64,000 nucleotides of DNA from JBPYCR01 sp051846935. GTDB lineage: Bacteria; Bacillota; Bacilli; Bacillales; Amphibacillaceae. The notes beneath the pieces are model-generated. The model saw only the letters and a program-made list of their open reading frames with translations. It was not told where the DNA came from and made no database searches. This document shows, piece after piece, positions 27,069 to 35,687 of this stretch (position 1 is the first letter of the stretch; each line of letters begins with the position of its first letter). Position numbers and translations under genes: made by a program. The stretch spans positions 21,534 through 85,533 of the forward strand of contig NZ_JBPYCS010000012.1 of NCBI RefSeq assembly GCF_051846935.1, written 5' to 3'.

Positions 27069-27422
27069 GTGGCTAGAAAGCTAGGTCGAACAACAGACAA
27101 CCGAATGGCACTACTTCGTAATCTTGCTTCTGATTTAATCATTCATGAACGGATCGAAACGACAGAAGCGAAAGCAAAAGAACTTAAGTCTGTAGTAGAG
27201 AAAATGATTACACTTGGAAAACGCGGCGATTTGCATGCACGTCGTCAAGCAGCAGCATTTTTATACCATCAAAAAGCTTCTGAAGATGAAAGTGTGATTC
27301 AAAAACTTTTCGATGACATTGCTGCACGCTATGAGGATCGACAAGGTGGCTATACACGTGTTCTTAAATTAGGTGCTCGTCGTGGTGACGGCGCTCCAAT
27401 GGCAATTATTGAGCTAGTTTAA
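27069..27422 (+). CDS. rplQ: 50S ribosomal protein L17
   Basis: L17, 117 residues, at the tunnel exit side of the 50S subunit. Start GTG 27069 behind AAAGGGAGGG. ARKLGRTTDNRMALLRNLAS, LITLGKRGDLHARRQ-like and GYTRVLKLGARRGDGAPMA segments present. Last gene of the ribosomal cluster; a terminator follows about 145 bases later. Confidence 0.99.
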   Translation: MARKLGRTTDNRMALLRNLASDLIIHERIETTEAKAKELKSVVEKMITLGKRGDLHARRQAAAFLYHQKASEDESVIQKLFDDIAARYEDRQGGYTRVLKLGARRGDGAPMAIIELV

Positions 27423-27566
27423 GTGCATGTACACCGTAGAGGAAAAGCAAGAGCGTCGTGAGAATAGGCCTGCTTTAAACGTCTTTGAAGGCTGAAAGGC
27501 TGCAAAGCAAGCCAACGCTGACGTTCGATACTTTGACAATCCTCTTTAAGGAACATTTATGAGTTC

Positions 27567-27617
27567 AAGGGCAGGACTGCATCTCTTCCACGAGGTGAAT
27601 CCAGGCCCTTTTTTGTT
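27567..27617 (+). terminator. Terminator after rplQ
   Basis: AAGGGC (with AGGA) pairs with GCCCTT (with TCC) around a long loop and runs into TTTTTTG. Ends the S10-spc-alpha transcript before the ECF genes. Confidence 0.7.
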
Positions 27618-27901
27618 TAGAAAAAAGCGTACAAGTGAAGCTTTTTAAACGCGCTGATTTTTAAGCTTTTTCATTAAGAGTTATGAAACCAAAGTTGTCC
27701 ATTCGTATAGTCGTACCCGATTATTTGTTGCTGTACATTCGAGTAATCTTCTTGCATGCATATAGAACGGCATCTATGTGCAGAACGCTTCTGATCTAGT
27801 GTATAATATAGAAGCTAAGCTTTGAAAAGACGTTCAACGGTAGTTATAGGCACGATAGATTACCCAAGGCTTAGATGAGCTTCAGGGGAGGTTTTGTTAC
27901 A

Positions 27902-28741
27902 ATGAAACATAAGTTGATAGAGTTTAGAAACGTATCCTTTCGATATGGAGAAGAGGCGCCTTGGGCTTTAAAAAATTGCTCTTTTACGATTTATGAAAAC
28001 GAATGGGTAGCGATCATTGGTCATAATGGATCAGGAAAATCAACGATTGCCAAGTTAATGAATGGACTGCTGTTTCCACAAAAAGGCGAAATTATTATTA
28101 ATGAGACCCCTTTAAATAAAGATACAATCTGGGAGATTCGTAAGCAAGTTGGTATGGTGTTTCAAAACCCAGATAACCAATTTGTAGGTGCTACAGTGCA
28201 AGATGATGTCGCATTTGGAATGGAAAATAGAGGCTTTCCTCGAACAGAAATGGTCACACGAATTGATGAAGCGCTTCACGCTGTTGAAATGCAAAAATAT
28301 CGACTCACGGAGCCTCACCGATTGTCTGGCGGACAAAAGCAACGTGTCGCGATCGCAGGGGTCCTTGCTGTGTCTCCTCGAGTTCTTATTTTGGACGAGG
28401 CAACTGCTATGCTAGACCCAAAGGGACGGTTGGAAATTATGAAAACGATTGATGCTGTTCGCAGCAAACGTGAACTATCCCTATTAACGATCACACACGA
28501 TTTGCATGAAGTCGTGCAAGCCGAGCGGGTTATTGTATTAAATAATGGTGAGATTTGGGACGAAGGTACTCCGAAAGATATATTTCCAAAAAAAGAAGCA
28601 TTACAGAAAATGGGCCTTGATGTGCCGTTTGTAGCAACGCTTGCAGAAGAATTAAAAAATGTCGGTGTCCAGCTATCAAGCGAACCATTAAGTCATGAGG
28701 AATTATTGGAGGATTTATGGATATTACATTCAATGAAGTAA
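27902..28741 (+). CDS. ecfA1: ECF transporter ATPase A1
   Basis: Energising ATPase of the group II energy-coupling-factor vitamin and cofactor uptake system, 279 residues. Walker A GHNGSGKST, signature LSGGQKQ, Walker B VLILDEATAMLD. The start is ATG 27902 behind GGGGAGG; an in-frame ATG at 27875 lies upstream of that site. It overlaps ecfA2 by 25 bases. With ecfA2 and ecfT it makes the shared module; substrate-binding S components must be encoded elsewhere. Confidence 0.96.
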   Translation: MKHKLIEFRNVSFRYGEEAPWALKNCSFTIYENEWVAIIGHNGSGKSTIAKLMNGLLFPQKGEIIINETPLNKDTIWEIRKQVGMVFQNPDNQFVGATVQDDVAFGMENRGFPRTEMVTRIDEALHAVEMQKYRLTEPHRLSGGQKQRVAIAGVLAVSPRVLILDEATAMLDPKGRLEIMKTIDAVRSKRELSLLTITHDLHEVVQAERVIVLNNGEIWDEGTPKDIFPKKEALQKMGLDVPFVATLAEELKNVGVQLSSEPLSHEELLEDLWILHSMK

Positions 28742-29586
28742 GCTATACGTATCAACCAAACACGCCTTTTTCCCATCAAGCTTTAGATAACCTATCATTT
28801 CATATTCCATCCGGTTCATTTGTCGCAGTAATTGGCCATACCGGATCAGGGAAGTCGACAATGATTCAGCACCTTAATGGATTAATGATCCCAACAAGCG
28901 GCGAAGTAACCATTGGAGATTACCAGCTGAATAACGATAAAAAGCTTAAAAATATAAAGCAATTACGTAGTCAAGTTGGCGTCGTTTTTCAATATCCAGA
29001 GCACCAACTATTTGAGGAAACAGTAGAAAAAGATATTGCCTTTGGGCCTGCCAATTTCGGTACGTCTGATGCGGAAATAAAATCCCGAATAAAAGATATC
29101 GTTCCAAAGGTTGGCTTATCGGATGATTTGCTTGAACGCTCTCCTTTTGAGTTAAGCGGTGGTCAAATGCGCCGTGTTGCTATTGCTGGTGTGTTAGCGA
29201 TGAAACCACAAGTGTTAGTGTTGGATGAACCTACAGCAGGTTTGGATCCACGTGGACAAAAGGAAATAATGGATATGTTTTATCAATTGCATAAGGAGCA
29301 ACAATTAACGACCATCCTAGTGACCCACAGCATGGAGGATGCAGTAAAGTATGCAGATCATGTTATTATTTTAAATAATGGCACGAAGTATATGGAAGGA
29401 AAGCCGGAGGAGATTTTTACGCAACAGCAAGCATTGCAGCAAGTACAACTTGATGTGCCTGAAATGGTACAGTTTCTAGCAAGCTTCAAAGAAAAATTCG
29501 GAAAGAGCATACCCTTCACTGGTCAAACGACGAAAGAAATCGCACAGGCGATTCAGCACATTGTAAAAGGAGCTGAATCCATATGA
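28717..29586 (+). CDS. ecfA2: ECF transporter ATPase A2
   Basis: Second ATPase of the ECF module, 289 residues, paired with EcfA1 as a heterodimer at the membrane. Walker A GHTGSGKST, signature LSGGQMR, Walker B VLVLDEPTAGLD. Start ATG 28717 is inside the end of ecfA1 behind GGAGG, and it overlaps ecfT by 4 bases, so the three genes are translationally coupled. Confidence 0.97.
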   Translation: MDITFNEVSYTYQPNTPFSHQALDNLSFHIPSGSFVAVIGHTGSGKSTMIQHLNGLMIPTSGEVTIGDYQLNNDKKLKNIKQLRSQVGVVFQYPEHQLFEETVEKDIAFGPANFGTSDAEIKSRIKDIVPKVGLSDDLLERSPFELSGGQMRRVAIAGVLAMKPQVLVLDEPTAGLDPRGQKEIMDMFYQLHKEQQLTTILVTHSMEDAVKYADHVIILNNGTKYMEGKPEEIFTQQQALQQVQLDVPEMVQFLASFKEKFGKSIPFTGQTTKEIAQAIQHIVKGAESI

Positions 29587-30383
29587 GTAATTCTATTGTT
29601 ATTGGACAATATGTACCAGGTGAATCACTCATTCATCGACTCGATCCAAGAACGAAAATCATCATTATCTTTTTCTTTGTGTTATTCGTCTTTTTTGCGA
29701 ATACATTTGTAAGCTATTCGATTTTAACGCTATTTGTATTAGCGAGCATTCTGATTACACGTATTCCATTTCGCTTTATAGCGAAAGGATTAGCTCCAGT
29801 TTGGTTTATTATTATTTTTACATTTGTTTTGCATTTAATTGTCACAAAAGAGGGAACCATCGTTTATGAAATAGGTTTCTTTGACATTTATTCAGGTGGC
29901 ATTATGCAAGGGATCGCGATTTCCATGCGGTTTCTTTTATTGATTTTAATGACTTCATTATTAACGCTAACGACCACCCCGATTGAAATAACGGATGCGA
30001 TTGAGTATTTGCTTCATCCGTTAAAAAAAGTGAAGTTCCCTGTTCATGAATTAGCTTTAATGATGTCTATTTCTTTACGCTTCATCCCAACGTTAATGCA
30101 AGAAACAGAAAAAATATCGAAAGCACAAGCATCACGCGGTGTTGATTTTAAGACAGGTCCAATTAAAGAGCGAGCGAAAGCGATCGTTCCACTCCTTGTA
30201 CCGCTATTTGTCAGCGCATTTAAACGGGCAGAAGAACTCGCGATGGCGATGGAGTCAAGAGGGTATCAAGGTGGCGAGGGCCGGACAAAACTACGGGAGC
30301 TGCGAATTGAAAAAAGAGATATTATAATATATATTATTTTTATCGCTGTATGTGCAGGCTTATTTTATACGAGAAAGTACTAA
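29583..30383 (+). CDS. ecfT: ECF transporter transmembrane protein EcfT
   Basis: Membrane scaffold of the ECF module, 266 residues. Several hydrophobic spans occupy about residues 25-135, and the two Ala/Ser-Arg-Gly coupling motifs that contact the ATPases are seen as KAQASRGVD and AMAMESRGYQ. Start ATG in ATGA overlap with ecfA2. The ecfA1-ecfA2-ecfT-truA-rplM-rpsI order equals that of B. subtilis. Confidence 0.96.
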   Translation: MSNSIVIGQYVPGESLIHRLDPRTKIIIIFFFVLFVFFANTFVSYSILTLFVLASILITRIPFRFIAKGLAPVWFIIIFTFVLHLIVTKEGTIVYEIGFFDIYSGGIMQGIAISMRFLLLILMTSLLTLTTTPIEITDAIEYLLHPLKKVKFPVHELALMMSISLRFIPTLMQETEKISKAQASRGVDFKTGPIKERAKAIVPLLVPLFVSAFKRAEELAMAMESRGYQGGEGRTKLRELRIEKRDIIIYIIFIAVCAGLFYTRKY

Positions 30384-30428
30384 ATATGGAACGAACTAAC
30401 GGAGACGCAAGCGCAGAGGATGAACGAT

Positions 30429-31169
30429 ATGGAAAAGCTAAAGTGTATAATTAGCTATGATGGCACGAACTTTTCCGGCTTTCAAATTCAACCGAAAAAA
30501 CGGACGATTCAAGGGGAAATTGAAAAAGCGTTACTGAAAATGCATAAAGGCGAGCATATTCGAATTCAAGCCTCCGGTAGAACAGATACTGGCGTTCATG
30601 CAAAAGGGCAGGTGATCCATTTTACTTCTACGATCCAAATGGAGGAGCAAAATTGGAGACGTGCACTGAATACGTTACTACCGGATGATCTTCGCATACA
30701 GGACGTAAAAAAAGTGCCTGCATCCTTTCACGCTCGTTTTGATGCTGTTGAAAAGGAATATCATTATATTATTGATACGAGAGCTGAGAAAGATCTGTTT
30801 AGACGTAATTATGTGTATCATTTCCCGTACAAATTGGATATGGATGCTATACAGCAAGCTTGTGTTTTTTTAGAAGGCACACACGACTTTACTACCTTTT
30901 CTTCTGCAAGGGCAACGACAAAGGGGAGTAAGATCCGAACGCTTTACCACGTTTCCTGCAATCCAAGAGGGGAAGACATCGAGTTTATATTACGCGGCGA
31001 TGGGTTCTTATATCATATGGTTCGCATCATTGTCGGTGTTTTGCTTGATGTTGGACAAGGACATATAGCCCCTAATCAAATTAACGTATTGCTCGAAAAG
31101 AAGGACCGAACACTTGCAGGTAAAACGGTACCCGCACAAGGGCTTTATTTATACGAGGTAGCCTATTGA
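30429..31169 (+). CDS. truA: tRNA pseudouridine(38-40) synthase TruA
   Basis: Converts uridines 38-40 of the tRNA anticodon stem to pseudouridine, 246 residues. The catalytic Asp lies in SGRTDTGVHAKGQVIHF, and the C-terminal DGFLYHMVRIIVG is typical. The preferred start is ATG 30429, eight bases after AGAGGA; an in-frame ATG at 30420 lies on that site. Follows ecfT after a 45-base gap. Confidence 0.97.
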   Translation: MEKLKCIISYDGTNFSGFQIQPKKRTIQGEIEKALLKMHKGEHIRIQASGRTDTGVHAKGQVIHFTSTIQMEEQNWRRALNTLLPDDLRIQDVKKVPASFHARFDAVEKEYHYIIDTRAEKDLFRRNYVYHFPYKLDMDAIQQACVFLEGTHDFTTFSSARATTKGSKIRTLYHVSCNPRGEDIEFILRGDGFLYHMVRIIVGVLLDVGQGHIAPNQINVLLEKKDRTLAGKTVPAQGLYLYEVAY

Positions 31170-31285
31170 GCGTGCAACGTTTATTATAGTAAGGTAACGG
31201 TAAATAAGCGTGCACGATTGGGTTATGGATCGGGAAACAGCCCGAGAATAGAATAAAAACAGTGGAAAGGTTTTACTCAAAATCC

Positions 31286-31313
31286 TTGACAAATCACTGT
31301 AATTTGTTATATT
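31286..31313 (+). promoter_or_regulatory. Promoter of rplM-rpsI
   Basis: TTGACA (31286-31291), 16-base spacer, TATATT (31308-31313); an 18-base alternative gives TATTAT. Sigma-A type, ahead of the rplM leader. Confidence 0.75.
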
Positions 31314-31317
31314 ATGT

Positions 31318-31378
31318 TCTATGGCAATTTATTTATATACCACATAATTAGCCCCGGAATCTAATTGTGTTGAAATAG
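31318..31378 (+). promoter_or_regulatory. Probable L13 leader RNA
   Basis: In the rplM leader, CACATAATTAG pairs with CTAATTGTGTTG (one G-U pair) around a GC-rich loop (CCCCGGAAT), between the promoter and the ribosome binding site. L13 leader RNAs that let L13 repress its own operon are known from bacilli. Position and shape fit, but the match to that family was not computed. Confidence 0.55.
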
Positions 31379-31423
31379 AAAACCAACTAATTAATATAAT
31401 TGAAATTTGGAGGGAAACAGATC

Positions 31424-31861
31424 ATGCGCACAACTTTCATGGCGAATGAAAACAATATTGAACGCAAATGGCTCGTTGTGGATGCAGAAGGTGAGCGTCT
31501 TGGACGTTTAGCTAGTGAAGTAGCTTCTATCCTTCGTGGAAAGCATAAGCCAACGTATACACCGCATGCTGATACTGGTGATCATGTAATCATCGTTAAT
31601 GCAGAAAAAATTGAACTTACTGGAAATAAACTAAGTGATAAAAAGTACTATCGTCACTCTGGCTACCCAGGTGGTTTAAAGGAACGCAGTGCAGCAGAAA
31701 TGCGTACAAATTATTCTGAAAGAATGATCGAGCTTGCAATTAAAGGCATGCTTCCAAAAGGGCCTTTAGGTCGTAAAATGATTAAGAAATTGCACGTATA
31801 TAGAGGACCAGAACATAAAAATCAAGCACAAAAACCAGAAGCTTACGAGCTTCGCGGTTAA
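31424..31861 (+). CDS. rplM: 50S ribosomal protein L13
   Basis: L13, 145 residues, an early 23S rRNA binder. The start is ATG 31424 (MRTTFMANENNIERKW) behind GGAGGG; the in-frame ATG at 31400 would add 8 residues before the Shine-Dalgarno. KGMLPKGPLGRKMIKKLHVY is the family signature. Co-transcribed with rpsI from the promoter at 31286, with a probable autoregulatory leader. Confidence 0.98.
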   Translation: MRTTFMANENNIERKWLVVDAEGERLGRLASEVASILRGKHKPTYTPHADTGDHVIIVNAEKIELTGNKLSDKKYYRHSGYPGGLKERSAAEMRTNYSERMIELAIKGMLPKGPLGRKMIKKLHVYRGPEHKNQAQKPEAYELRG

Positions 31862-31880
31862 TTAAAAGGAGGTTACACCA

Positions 31881-32273
31881 TTGGCACAAGTACAATACTA
31901 CGGCACAGGTCGTCGTAAAACTTCAACTGCACGTGTTCGCCTTGTACCTGGTACAGGACGCGTACTAATTAATAAACGTGACGCAGAAGAGTATTTCCCA
32001 TATGAAACACAACGTCTAATTCTAAAGCAGCCGCTTGTTGCGACTGAAACAGAAGGCACATATGATGTATTGGTAAATGTTCACGGAGGTGGACTTACTG
32101 GCCAAGCGGGCGCAATCCGCCACGGTATTGCTCGCGCACTACTGGAAGCAGATCCAGACTACCGTACAACATTAAAGCGTGAAGGTTACTTAACACGTGA
32201 TTCACGTATGACTGAACGTAAAAAATACGGTCTTAAAGGCGCACGTAGAGCTCCTCAGTTCTCAAAACGTTAA
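31881..32273 (+). CDS. rpsI: 30S ribosomal protein S9
   Basis: S9, 130 residues, whose C-terminal arginine (ending RRAPQFSKR) touches P-site tRNA. The start is TTG 31881 behind AAAGGAGG, with YYGTGRRKTSTARVRLVPG following. Last gene of the conserved core; its terminator carries a transposed mini-element and everything to its right until cwlD is accessory. Confidence 0.98.
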   Translation: MAQVQYYGTGRRKTSTARVRLVPGTGRVLINKRDAEEYFPYETQRLILKQPLVATETEGTYDVLVNVHGGGLTGQAGAIRHGIARALLEADPDYRTTLKREGYLTRDSRMTERKKYGLKGARRAPQFSKR

Positions 32274-32291
32274 TAGTAGATTACGTATATC

Positions 32292-32324
32292 AAGCCTCTC
32301 TCACATTTGTGGGGGAGGCTTTTT
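32292..32324 (+). terminator. Terminator of rpsI
   Basis: AAGCCTC pairs with GAGGCTT, with CAC/GTG inside, followed by TTTTT. The T-run is part of the 8-bp target CTTTTTGA duplicated by the element inserted at 32327. Confidence 0.85.
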
Positions 32325-32326
32325 GA

Positions 32327-32385
32327 GGCTCTTTGTCAAATAGTGTTGGTGAAGAAAATTCACTAACACTATTTATTGCAGAGCC
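32327..32385. mobile_element. 59-bp mini-element with 8-bp target duplication
   Basis: Two 26-bp arms in inverted orientation (GGCTCT...AAATAGTGTTGGTGA and its near mirror ending AGAGCC), with a 7-bp centre and perfect 8-bp direct repeats CTTTTTGA on both sides (32319-32326 and 32386-32393). The arm matches the first bases of the repeats at 11665 and 57307. An 8-bp duplication and GG-start ends are what the ISL3 family makes; the family assignment is inference. Confidence 0.8.
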
Positions 32386-32399
32386 CTTTTTGATGTGTT

Positions 32400-32745
32400 C
32401 CAGGCATGGGCGAACTCTAACGGGTGAAAGTCCCGAGTGCGACCTTGTAGCGGTATGCACATAGACGAAAGCAAGGGTGTCCATGGTGAAGTGGAATCTG
32501 AAGGAAGCTCGAGGCAAGCCTCTCGTCTGACGAACATAAATCATATAGGAGGCAACGCATGAGGATAAGATTGTTAAAGAAGTTGAAGTCCAGTAGCTAC
32601 TAGATCATGCGGTGTTATATATGGCAGATAGATGGAGGGAAAGAGTTCCGTACCTTAACTGGGGAGATCTCACTGATCTACAGCAAAATCTTATAGCGAT
32701 ATAAGACTGGATAGTGAGAAGTCAGCAGAAACCGGAGTAAGAGTT
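32400..32745 (+). mobile_element. Group II intron remnant, 5' RNA portion only
   Basis: The segment reads like the 5' structural domains of a bacterial group II intron: ACGGGTGAAAGTCCCGAG, then GTGAAGTGGAATCTGAAGGA, CTTAACTGGGGAGATCTCA and GAAGTCAGCAGAAACCGGAG, the stretch that normally precedes the intron-encoded reverse transcriptase. The reverse transcriptase and the 3' domains are missing; the stop codon of desR on the other strand begins 10 bases later. A degenerate, immobile fragment. Confidence 0.75.
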
Positions 32746-32754
32746 GTATTTTCT

Positions 32755-33363
32755 TTATTTAAACCATCCCTTTTCTGTAAAAAGGGAGATGGCTTCGATT
32801 CGATTACTTACTTGTAGTTTATCTAATATAACAGACATATAATTACGGACGGTTCCAGGCGATAAGAACAGTTCTTCGGCAACTTCTTTTGTTGACTTCC
32901 CTTTTGAGACAAGATGTAATACTTCCGTTTCTCTTGCGGTTAGCGGGTTTTCGATTAAATCATCACTGTAGATTATATCGACAAGCTCAGGTGCATAAAT
33001 GCGACGATTATCCATAATGGAACGAATCGCATTTGCTAAATCTTCAATCGGGCTGTCTTTTAATAAGTAGCCACGGACACCTGCTTTTCGAGCACGTTCA
33101 AAATAGCCGGCTCGGGCAAATGTTGTTAAAATAATTACCTTGCAAGGATCATCCTTCAACTGTTCCGCTGCATCCAATCCGTTCATTAACGGCATTTCAA
33201 TATCCATAATACAAATATCGGGTGAATGTTCCTTTGTTAAGGAAACAGCGTCCTTGCCATTCTCAGCCATACCAACTACTTCAAAATCATCCTCCATACT
33301 TAAAAGAGCCCCTAAAGCACCAAGCAGCATTCCCTGATCTTCGGCAATTACGATACGGATCAT
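32755..33363 (-). CDS. desR: Response regulator DesR
   Basis: NarL/LuxR-type response regulator, 202 residues. Receiver domain with phospho-acceptor Asp in DICIMDIEMPLMNG, conserved Lys in LLKDSP, and a C-terminal LuxR helix-turn-helix (TARETEVLHLVSKGKSTKEV). The start is ATG 33363 behind GAGGTG; an in-frame GTG at 33375 lies on that site. It follows desK by 4 bases. In B. subtilis DesR activates des on cooling; the same gene set here and the operator at 35723 support that role. Confidence 0.93.
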   Translation of the reverse strand: MIRIVIAEDQGMLLGALGALLSMEDDFEVVGMAENGKDAVSLTKEHSPDICIMDIEMPLMNGLDAAEQLKDDPCKVIILTTFARAGYFERARKAGVRGYLLKDSPIEDLANAIRSIMDNRRIYAPELVDIIYSDDLIENPLTARETEVLHLVSKGKSTKEVAEELFLSPGTVRNYMSVILDKLQVSNRIEAISLFTEKGWFK

Positions 33364-33367
33364 ACGT

Positions 33368-34498
33368 TTATTCACCTCGGTTTATTTGTTTTATAATAAT
33401 TGGCACAGTAATCGTTAAAGCAGTACCTTGGTTTGCTTCAATCTTTAAATGGCCATTTACAAATTCAAGTCGTTCTTTAATGCCATCAATCCCACTTCCC
33501 GGCATTCCAGCATCCATTTGAGGAATACCGATCCCATCATCTGTCACTTTGATAACAAATGCATTCGCAGTTTGCTTGAAGAGGATCGTACACGAATTGC
33601 CGTAACTATGCTTTACAACGTTTGTGACGGCTTCTTTCATGCACATACATAAAATGTTTTCGACAAGCGGAGAAATCGGTTCAAAGTCCGGCTCTCCATG
33701 AATGGTGAGATCCATTTCTGCCGCTTTTAAAATCTGCTGTACTCGAATAATTTCATTTTTTAATTTTTTGGAGCGCATATCGGATACGAGCTCACGCACT
33801 TCTTTTAAAGCAGAGCTAGCGGTTGTGCGGATATCTATCAGCTCTCCTTTTGCCCGCTCTATGTCTTTTGTTAGCAATTTAGCTGCTAGATCACTTTTTA
33901 AACCGATAAGGGAGAGCTTATGTCCGAGTGTATCATGAAGGTCACGAGCGATTCGTTGTCTTTCTTCAAAAACGACGAGCTCTGAAATTCGCTCGTTGGC
34001 AACCTCTAACTGTCCTTCGAGGTTTTCCTGCTTATTTCGGTTATATAAATGAAAAGGCAATAGTACAGTGCCGATTAAGCAAAGCAGTATAAAATGCACC
34101 TGGGGCAATAGAAGGTCAATTTTTATAAAAAAGCCTGCTAGAACTGCTCCGAGTGTTGTAAGAATATGCATTCCGTACATAATAAAGAAACCAGTTGTGC
34201 TTCTAATATTCCCTATGAAAAAAGCGGTAAACAATGCAAAATAAACGAAGCCAAATAATAGTGTCATGGCAATATTAATGATCATTTCAAAACTAAGCCA
34301 CATGTAGACGAGTCCACTTTTCGATTTGAAGGAAAATCGATACGAAAGAAAAAATAACAATAATAAAGAAATCCCGATTAATATTTCGAATGGGGAGGAA
34401 GATTTAAAAATAAAAAAGAAAGGCAGCAAACAAAAAGCGATCCACGTATAAATGCTTAGCCAAGGGTTTTTTGGGAAAATACTATACCATCTATGCAT
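33368..34498 (-). CDS. desK: Membrane thermosensor histidine kinase DesK
   Basis: Histidine kinase of the HPK7 type, 376 residues. Four to five hydrophobic spans fill about residues 10-150, then the H-box RDLHDTLGHKLSLIG and an ATPase domain with VTDDGIGIP. The start is ATG 34498 behind GGAAGGAG. In B. subtilis DesK senses membrane thickness at low temperature and phosphorylates DesR. Lies downstream of the desaturase gene, as in that species. Confidence 0.92.
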   Translation of the reverse strand: MHRWYSIFPKNPWLSIYTWIAFCLLPFFFIFKSSSPFEILIGISLLLLFFLSYRFSFKSKSGLVYMWLSFEMIINIAMTLLFGFVYFALFTAFFIGNIRSTTGFFIMYGMHILTTLGAVLAGFFIKIDLLLPQVHFILLCLIGTVLLPFHLYNRNKQENLEGQLEVANERISELVVFEERQRIARDLHDTLGHKLSLIGLKSDLAAKLLTKDIERAKGELIDIRTTASSALKEVRELVSDMRSKKLKNEIIRVQQILKAAEMDLTIHGEPDFEPISPLVENILCMCMKEAVTNVVKHSYGNSCTILFKQTANAFVIKVTDDGIGIPQMDAGMPGSGIDGIKERLEFVNGHLKIEANQGTALTITVPIIIKQINRGE

Positions 34499-34553
34499 GC
34501 TACATCTCCTTCCCATAATTCATTACTATTGTATCAACTTTTCACGCATTAAA

Positions 34554-34578
34554 ACAGCCACCTCTTTTAAGATGGCTG
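34554..34578 (-). terminator. Terminator-like hairpin between des and desK
   Basis: On the minus strand CAGCCA pairs with TGGCTG (with TCT/AGG inside), followed by TTTTAA. It probably allows partial read-through from des into desKR. Confidence 0.6.
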
Positions 34579-34591
34579 AACGTGTTTGAAT

Positions 34592-35656
34592 CTATTTGCT
34601 TTGCATACTTGTTCGGCTCGTAGGCTTAAGCAAGGCTTGCTTCGCTTTTGTAGTTACCATTCGGTTGCGACGCTTAAATTCGCCAAATGTAATAAATAAT
34701 TTGCTTTCAGGGTCGTATAAACGATAACGAAGGGAATCCAAGCTTGTTTTAATTGTAATCGTTGTTGCATGTTGAAGGGGCGGTGTCGTTTCATGTGCCT
34801 CTTCCAAGTTATAATTTGGTACGCGCGGTGCTAAATGGTGAACATGATGATACCCGATATTGCCACTTAACCATTGTAAAACGCGAGGTAATTGATAATA
34901 AGAACTGCCATCGACTGCTGCTTTGACATAATTCCAGTCGGATTCCTCCTCAAAATAGGAGTCTTCAAACGTGTGCTGAATATAAAATAACCAGATCCCT
35001 AATGCCCCCGCCATATATAATGAAAGACCGTGAACGAGCAGAAACGCTTTCCATCCTAAAAGGAAAATAATTACTGCCGCTAGGGTAAGGATAAGAAAAT
35101 TAATAAGATATGTGTTGTTTCGCTCCTTTTTCTTTGCGTCTTTTCGGTTAAAACGATTGGATACAAGTATTAAAAAGAGTGGCCCAAGACCGAACATAAC
35201 GATCGGATTGCGATAGAGGCGATAAGCGATACGTTGCCACCTAGAGGCATTCGTGTATTCTTCTACCGTCATTACCCAAATATCACCAACGCCTCTTTTA
35301 TCAAGATTAGAGCTGGAGGCATGGTGTATGGCATGCTCTCTTTTCCATTTTTTATATGGAAATGAAGTTAATACACCAGTAATCGTGCCAAGGACATCAT
35401 TTTTACTTTTACTATTATAAAATGAGCCGTGTGTACAATCATGAAAAATAATAAACGTTCTTACGATAAAACCGGAAGCAATCAAAGCTAGTCCAATAGT
35501 AAGCCAGATCGAAACGGATAAACTAAGGTATGCTAACGTCCACACGAGAAGAAGTGGTGGAATTGTATTTAAAAGTTGGATTGTGCTTTTTTTATTGTTT
35601 GCATTCGCGTATGGCTTCACACTTTTATGTAATGTATTTATTTTATCTTTAGACAT
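34592..35656 (-). CDS. des: Membrane acyl-lipid fatty acid desaturase
   Basis: Integral-membrane desaturase, 354 residues, inserting a double bond in phospholipid acyl chains to keep membranes fluid. The three His boxes are HDCTHGSF (about residue 87), HAIHHASS (about 122) and HVHHL (about 290), separated by hydrophobic spans. Start ATG 35656 behind GAGGAGG. It lies upstream of desK-desR and is preceded by a DesR-like operator, so control by cold is likely. The exact position of the double bond is not readable. Confidence 0.9.
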   Translation of the reverse strand: MSKDKINTLHKSVKPYANANNKKSTIQLLNTIPPLLLVWTLAYLSLSVSIWLTIGLALIASGFIVRTFIIFHDCTHGSFYNSKSKNDVLGTITGVLTSFPYKKWKREHAIHHASSSNLDKRGVGDIWVMTVEEYTNASRWQRIAYRLYRNPIVMFGLGPLFLILVSNRFNRKDAKKKERNNTYLINFLILTLAAVIIFLLGWKAFLLVHGLSLYMAGALGIWLFYIQHTFEDSYFEEESDWNYVKAAVDGSSYYQLPRVLQWLSGNIGYHHVHHLAPRVPNYNLEEAHETTPPLQHATTITIKTSLDSLRYRLYDPESKLFITFGEFKRRNRMVTTKAKQALLKPTSRTSMQSK

Positions 35657-35687
35657 TGTGTTTCCTCCTCGTTCAATTCTAATTTTA

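Noticed and set aside
27902..30383. ECF genes as a dedicated, self-contained vitamin transporter
   Set aside because: No S component is present; the module is the shared group II type found at this place in bacilli.
32290..32544. Minus-strand frame across the rpsI terminator and intron fragment
   Set aside because: Covers a terminator, a mini-element and intron RNA; chance open frame.
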